The position numbers and the translations under genes are program-made. Source: UBA7683 sp964643895 (GTDB lineage: Bacteria; Patescibacteriota; Saccharimonadia; Saccharimonadales; UBA7683). From it: 7,854 nucleotides of DNA. The notes beneath the pieces were generated by a model. That model was not told the DNA's origin. It worked only from the letters and a program-made list of their open reading frames with translations, and searched no databases. Positions 6,127 through 7,854 of the stretch are shown in pieces. The stretch is taken from NCBI GenBank assembly GCA_964643895.1, contig CAZXUE010000027.1:1-7854 (forward strand), read 5' to 3'. Numbering within the stretch: the first letter of the stretch is position 1; each line of letters opens with the position of its first letter.

Positions 6127-6143
6127 GGCTATAACAGATAGCC
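6127..6143. repeat. perfect inverted repeat (possible operator) at the -35 position of xerD
   Basis: GGCTAT (6127-6132) and ATAGCC (6138-6143) are exact reverse complements around a 5-bp spacer. They lie about 29-45 bp upstream of the predicted xerD start point, where a -35 box would be. There is no adjacent T-tract, so an operator is more plausible than a terminator. The bound protein is unknown. Confidence 0.4.
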
Positions 6144-6226
6144 GCATATAGAAAGCAGATCTTAGACCCTAGCTCTTAGATTTAAGAAAAGCTTTCCTCA
6201 TCTGAGTGCATCTTGTTTGCATACTG

Positions 6227-6232
6227 TACAAT
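6227..6232 (+). promoter_or_regulatory. -10 element of uppP, leaderless
   Basis: TACAAT at 6227-6232 is followed by seven bases and then the ATG at 6240, so the start point would fall at the start codon. No SD lies before that ATG. The same hexamer at nearly the same spacing precedes xerD on the other strand. No convincing -35 was found. Confidence 0.55.
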
Positions 6233-6239
6233 AGTACTG

Positions 6240-7043
6240 ATGAGTATTTTAGTTGCCCTAATTCTTGGCTTGATCCAAGGCGTTACCGAATTCTTGCCAG
6301 TCTCAAGTTCTGGCCATGTACTAATCTTTAGCAGACTGCTCGATAACCCAAGTTCATTTGCATTTGATGTGCTTGTGAGCTTTGGCACACTTCTTGCGGT
6401 AATCATTTATTACAGAAAACGGTTTGCTGAGATTATTCTTGATATCCTGCAAAGAAGAGATTTCAGCTTAACACTCAAACTGTTGGTTGCAACTATACCC
6501 GCAGTGCTAGTAGGTTTTACATTACAAGACTTTATTTCAGCTCATCTCCATGGTACGTCACCAGCCATCATAATGCTTCTGCTCATCGGTATTCTGATGG
6601 TAGTATCAGCCAGATGGAAGCCGAACGAGAAGCTTGGTGTTAATGCAGATCTTCACAAAATTACCTATACACAGGCATTGTTTATTGGCTTGGCTCAGTG
6701 CGTTTCGCTTATATCGGGTTCATCTCGCTCAGGTGTGACAATGCTTATGGCGCTGAGACTTGGTATTAAAACTAGGGTAGCGGCCGAATGGAGCTTTTTA
6801 ATGAGCGTGCCGGTAATTTTCGGTGCAGCTCTGAAGGTATTAGTTAGCGAAGAAGGGCAGAAATTTATTCAAACCGAAACTACTGTTTTCATCTTTTCTA
6901 ATATCATTTCATTTGTGGCAGGTATGGCCGCAATTCACATTCTTCTGAAGATTTTGGCAAAGAAGGGTCTTTATTGGTTTGGTTGGTATCGAATTATTTT
7001 AGCGCTCGTGCTTATTCTTCTGGTATCTGTTAAAATACTATAA
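6240..7043 (+). CDS. uppP: undecaprenyl-diphosphate phosphatase UppP (BacA family)
   Basis: This 267-residue polytopic membrane enzyme dephosphorylates undecaprenyl pyrophosphate to regenerate the lipid carrier for peptidoglycan and other envelope polymers. Overexpression of the family is linked to bacitracin resistance. The first conserved motif, GLIQGVTEFLPVSSSGH, holds Glu17 and His26, equivalent to catalytic Glu21 and His30 of E. coli; Gln13 sits where E. coli has Glu17, as in many (E/Q)xxxE members. The second motif, SGSSRSGVTM, holds Arg163, equivalent to E. coli Arg174; its usual leading Pro is Ser159. The ATIPAVLVG motif is at 84-92, with hydrophobic helices throughout. An in-frame TTG at 6213 would add nine residues but would overlap the -10, and the protein aligns from MSILVALILG at 6240. 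ndk follows after 27 bp. Confidence 0.95.
   Translation: MSILVALILGLIQGVTEFLPVSSSGHVLIFSRLLDNPSSFAFDVLVSFGTLLAVIIYYRKRFAEIILDILQRRDFSLTLKLLVATIPAVLVGFTLQDFISAHLHGTSPAIIMLLLIGILMVVSARWKPNEKLGVNADLHKITYTQALFIGLAQCVSLISGSSRSGVTMLMALRLGIKTRVAAEWSFLMSVPVIFGAALKVLVSEEGQKFIQTETTVFIFSNIISFVAGMAAIHILLKILAKKGLYWFGWYRIILALVLILLVSVKIL
7028..7036 (+). promoter_or_regulatory. extended -10 promoter candidate for ndk
   Basis: TGT-TAAAAT at 7028-7036 fits an extended -10 and lies in the last codons of uppP. Transcription would start near 7043, giving a leader of about 28 nt that carries the AAGGAG SD at 7055-7060. ndk could also be transcribed from the uppP promoter. Motif match only. Confidence 0.4.
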
Positions 7044-7070
7044 ACATCTAAGGTAAGGAGTGAGTACTTA

Positions 7071-7700
7071 ATGAGTTCAAAAACACATCCAGCAGTTCAA
7101 AACATTCGATTTGAAAGAACGTTCTGTTTAATTAAGCCCGATGGCGTGAAGCGCGGTTTGATAGGTGATATTATTCAGAGAATTGAAAAAGCTGGCCTTA
7201 AAGTTGTTGCCATGAAGATGCTGATTCCAACCGAAGAGCAGGTGAGAAAGCATTACCCTGTGAGTGATGAGGCGTGGGTTGCTCGCTTAGGCGAAAAGTC
7301 GCTCAGTGCGTTTGATAATCTGGAGGCTGATGCTGGCGAGGTCTTAGGTACTACGGATAAAACTACCATTGGTCAGAACGTGGTAGCGGGTCTTGTTGAA
7401 TTTATGACTTCTGGACCAGTAGTGGCAATGGTGGTTGAGGGTATCCAAGCTGTTGATATGGTGCGAAAGCTCGCTGGTCACACGTTACCATTCAAAGCCG
7501 ATGTTGGTACCATCCGGGGCGATTATTCGGTAGATAGCCCATCGGTTGCCAATGTAGAGGGCCGCTCAATTCACAACCTTTTCCACGCAAGCGAAGTGGA
7601 GCCAGAGGCTGAGTACGAAATTGGCCTGTGGTTTGAGGGTGAAGACATTCCAAGCTACGACCTCGGCTCAGAAGCCATTATGTACGCCAAGTACTACTAA
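7071..7700 (+). CDS. ndk: nucleoside diphosphate kinase, enlarged form with insertions
   Basis: This enzyme transfers the gamma-phosphate of ATP to NDPs through a phosphohistidine. Core motifs are present: FCLIKPDGVKRG with Lys22, the HY motif with Tyr62, MTSGPVVAMVVEG (112-124), Arg132, GTIRGD with Arg149, and the catalytic region HNLFHAS with Asn169 and His172. At 209 residues it is much longer than the usual 140-155. About 34 extra residues separate Tyr62 from the SGPVV motif, where the usual short RPFF segment is missing. About ten more lie between Arg149 and His172, and there is a C-terminal tail. I recall similar enlarged Ndk proteins in Patescibacteria and some archaea but cannot confirm that here. 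The ATG at 7071 follows AAGGAG by ten bases, a slightly long spacing; a GTG at 7060 hits a stop at once. Confidence 0.95.
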   Translation: MSSKTHPAVQNIRFERTFCLIKPDGVKRGLIGDIIQRIEKAGLKVVAMKMLIPTEEQVRKHYPVSDEAWVARLGEKSLSAFDNLEADAGEVLGTTDKTTIGQNVVAGLVEFMTSGPVVAMVVEGIQAVDMVRKLAGHTLPFKADVGTIRGDYSVDSPSVANVEGRSIHNLFHASEVEPEAEYEIGLWFEGEDIPSYDLGSEAIMYAKYY

Positions 7701-7797
7701 TTGATTGAGTAGCTAGGGGAGATCTAAAGACATTCGTGCGTTTGAGGGAAAGTATCTGACCCGCACTCACTTTTCAATCCAAGAAACAATCTACCGG

Positions 7798-7838
7798 AGC
7801 TGTCATCCTGAACATTTTTAAGGATGCAGTTGGTTTTT
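7798..7838 (+). terminator. intrinsic terminator downstream of ndk
   Basis: AGCTG-T-CATCCT (7798-7809) pairs with AGGATG-CAGTT (7821-7831), giving eleven pairs with one bulged T, one G-T wobble and an 11-nt loop. TTTTT at 7834-7838 follows after two G residues. It lies about 100 bp beyond the ndk stop and is a plausible Rho-independent terminator. I see no gene in the 97 bp between the ndk stop and this hairpin. Confidence 0.5.
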
Positions 7839-7854
7839 ATTATATATACAGAAA

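Noticed and set aside
6213..6239. TTG at 6213 as the start of uppP
   Set aside because: The added residues cover the -10 region and do not belong to the UppP family N-terminus, which begins at the ATG at 6240.
6099..6239. dif recombination site near xerD
   Set aside because: No 28-bp sequence with two 11-bp partly palindromic arms was recognised; the 17-bp inverted repeat at 6127-6143 is too short and has the wrong layout.
7701..7797. Possible tRNA or small RNA after ndk
   Set aside because: A GTGCG/CGCAC pair (7736-7740, 7762-7766) gives only a 5-bp stem; no cloverleaf or T-loop consensus could be built.

Overview
This is a type IV pilus (T4P) locus from a small-genome bacterium, followed by three housekeeping genes. 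It most resembles Patescibacteria/CPR, and within that probably Saccharibacteria (TM7). The support is the pilin N-termini with an NRRD-x-QRR motif after the transmembrane helix, the tightly packed T4P cassette, an enlarged nucleoside diphosphate kinase, and promoters with no Shine-Dalgarno (SD). The assignment is by recognition, not by a search. The genetic code looks standard: TGA is a real stop at the two ATGA overlaps (3459-3462 and 4067-4070), so the UGA-to-Gly recoding of Gracilibacteria/Absconditabacteria does not apply. The sequence is draft quality, with a run of ten Ns at 2458-2467.

Layout, plus strand. Positions 3-215 hold the 3' end of pilC (inner-membrane platform protein), interrupted by an in-frame TAA at 87-89. 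A near-perfect sigma70 promoter (222-249) then drives two tandem paralogous pilins (292-780 and 798-1262) and the prepilin peptidase/methylase pilD (1278-2102). A 52-bp gap with an extended -10 element and an inverted repeat leads into a compact four-gene minor-pilin operon (2155-5179). Its order and features match FimU/PilV/PilW/PilX, or GspH/I/J/K: three prepilins with Glu at mature position +5, then a large member lacking that Glu. All six pilin-like proteins have an even number of cysteines.

The second part starts with a convergent XerD-like tyrosine recombinase on the minus strand (6098-5169), whose stop overlaps the end of the last pilus gene by 11 bp. Divergent from it is uppP (6240-7043, undecaprenyl-diphosphate phosphatase), then ndk (7071-7700) and a likely intrinsic terminator (7798-7838). 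Both xerD and uppP have TACAAT 6-7 bp before the ATG and no SD, so both are predicted to be leaderless mRNAs.

How the genes work together: PilD would cleave and N-methylate the five canonical prepilins and probably the PilX-like one. The minor-pilin cassette would form the initiating tip complex, and one or both major pilins would polymerise on it from the PilC platform. The motor ATPases (PilB/PilT), PilM/N/O and the rest of pilC are not in the window; pilC running in from the left suggests they lie upstream. xerD (chromosome dimer resolution), uppP (peptidoglycan lipid carrier recycling) and ndk (NTP supply) look like unrelated core genes. I see no CRISPR array, tRNA, rRNA or insertion sequence. 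The most unusual points are the interrupted pilC, the paired leaderless promoters, the all-even cysteine pattern of the pilins, and the two insertions in Ndk.
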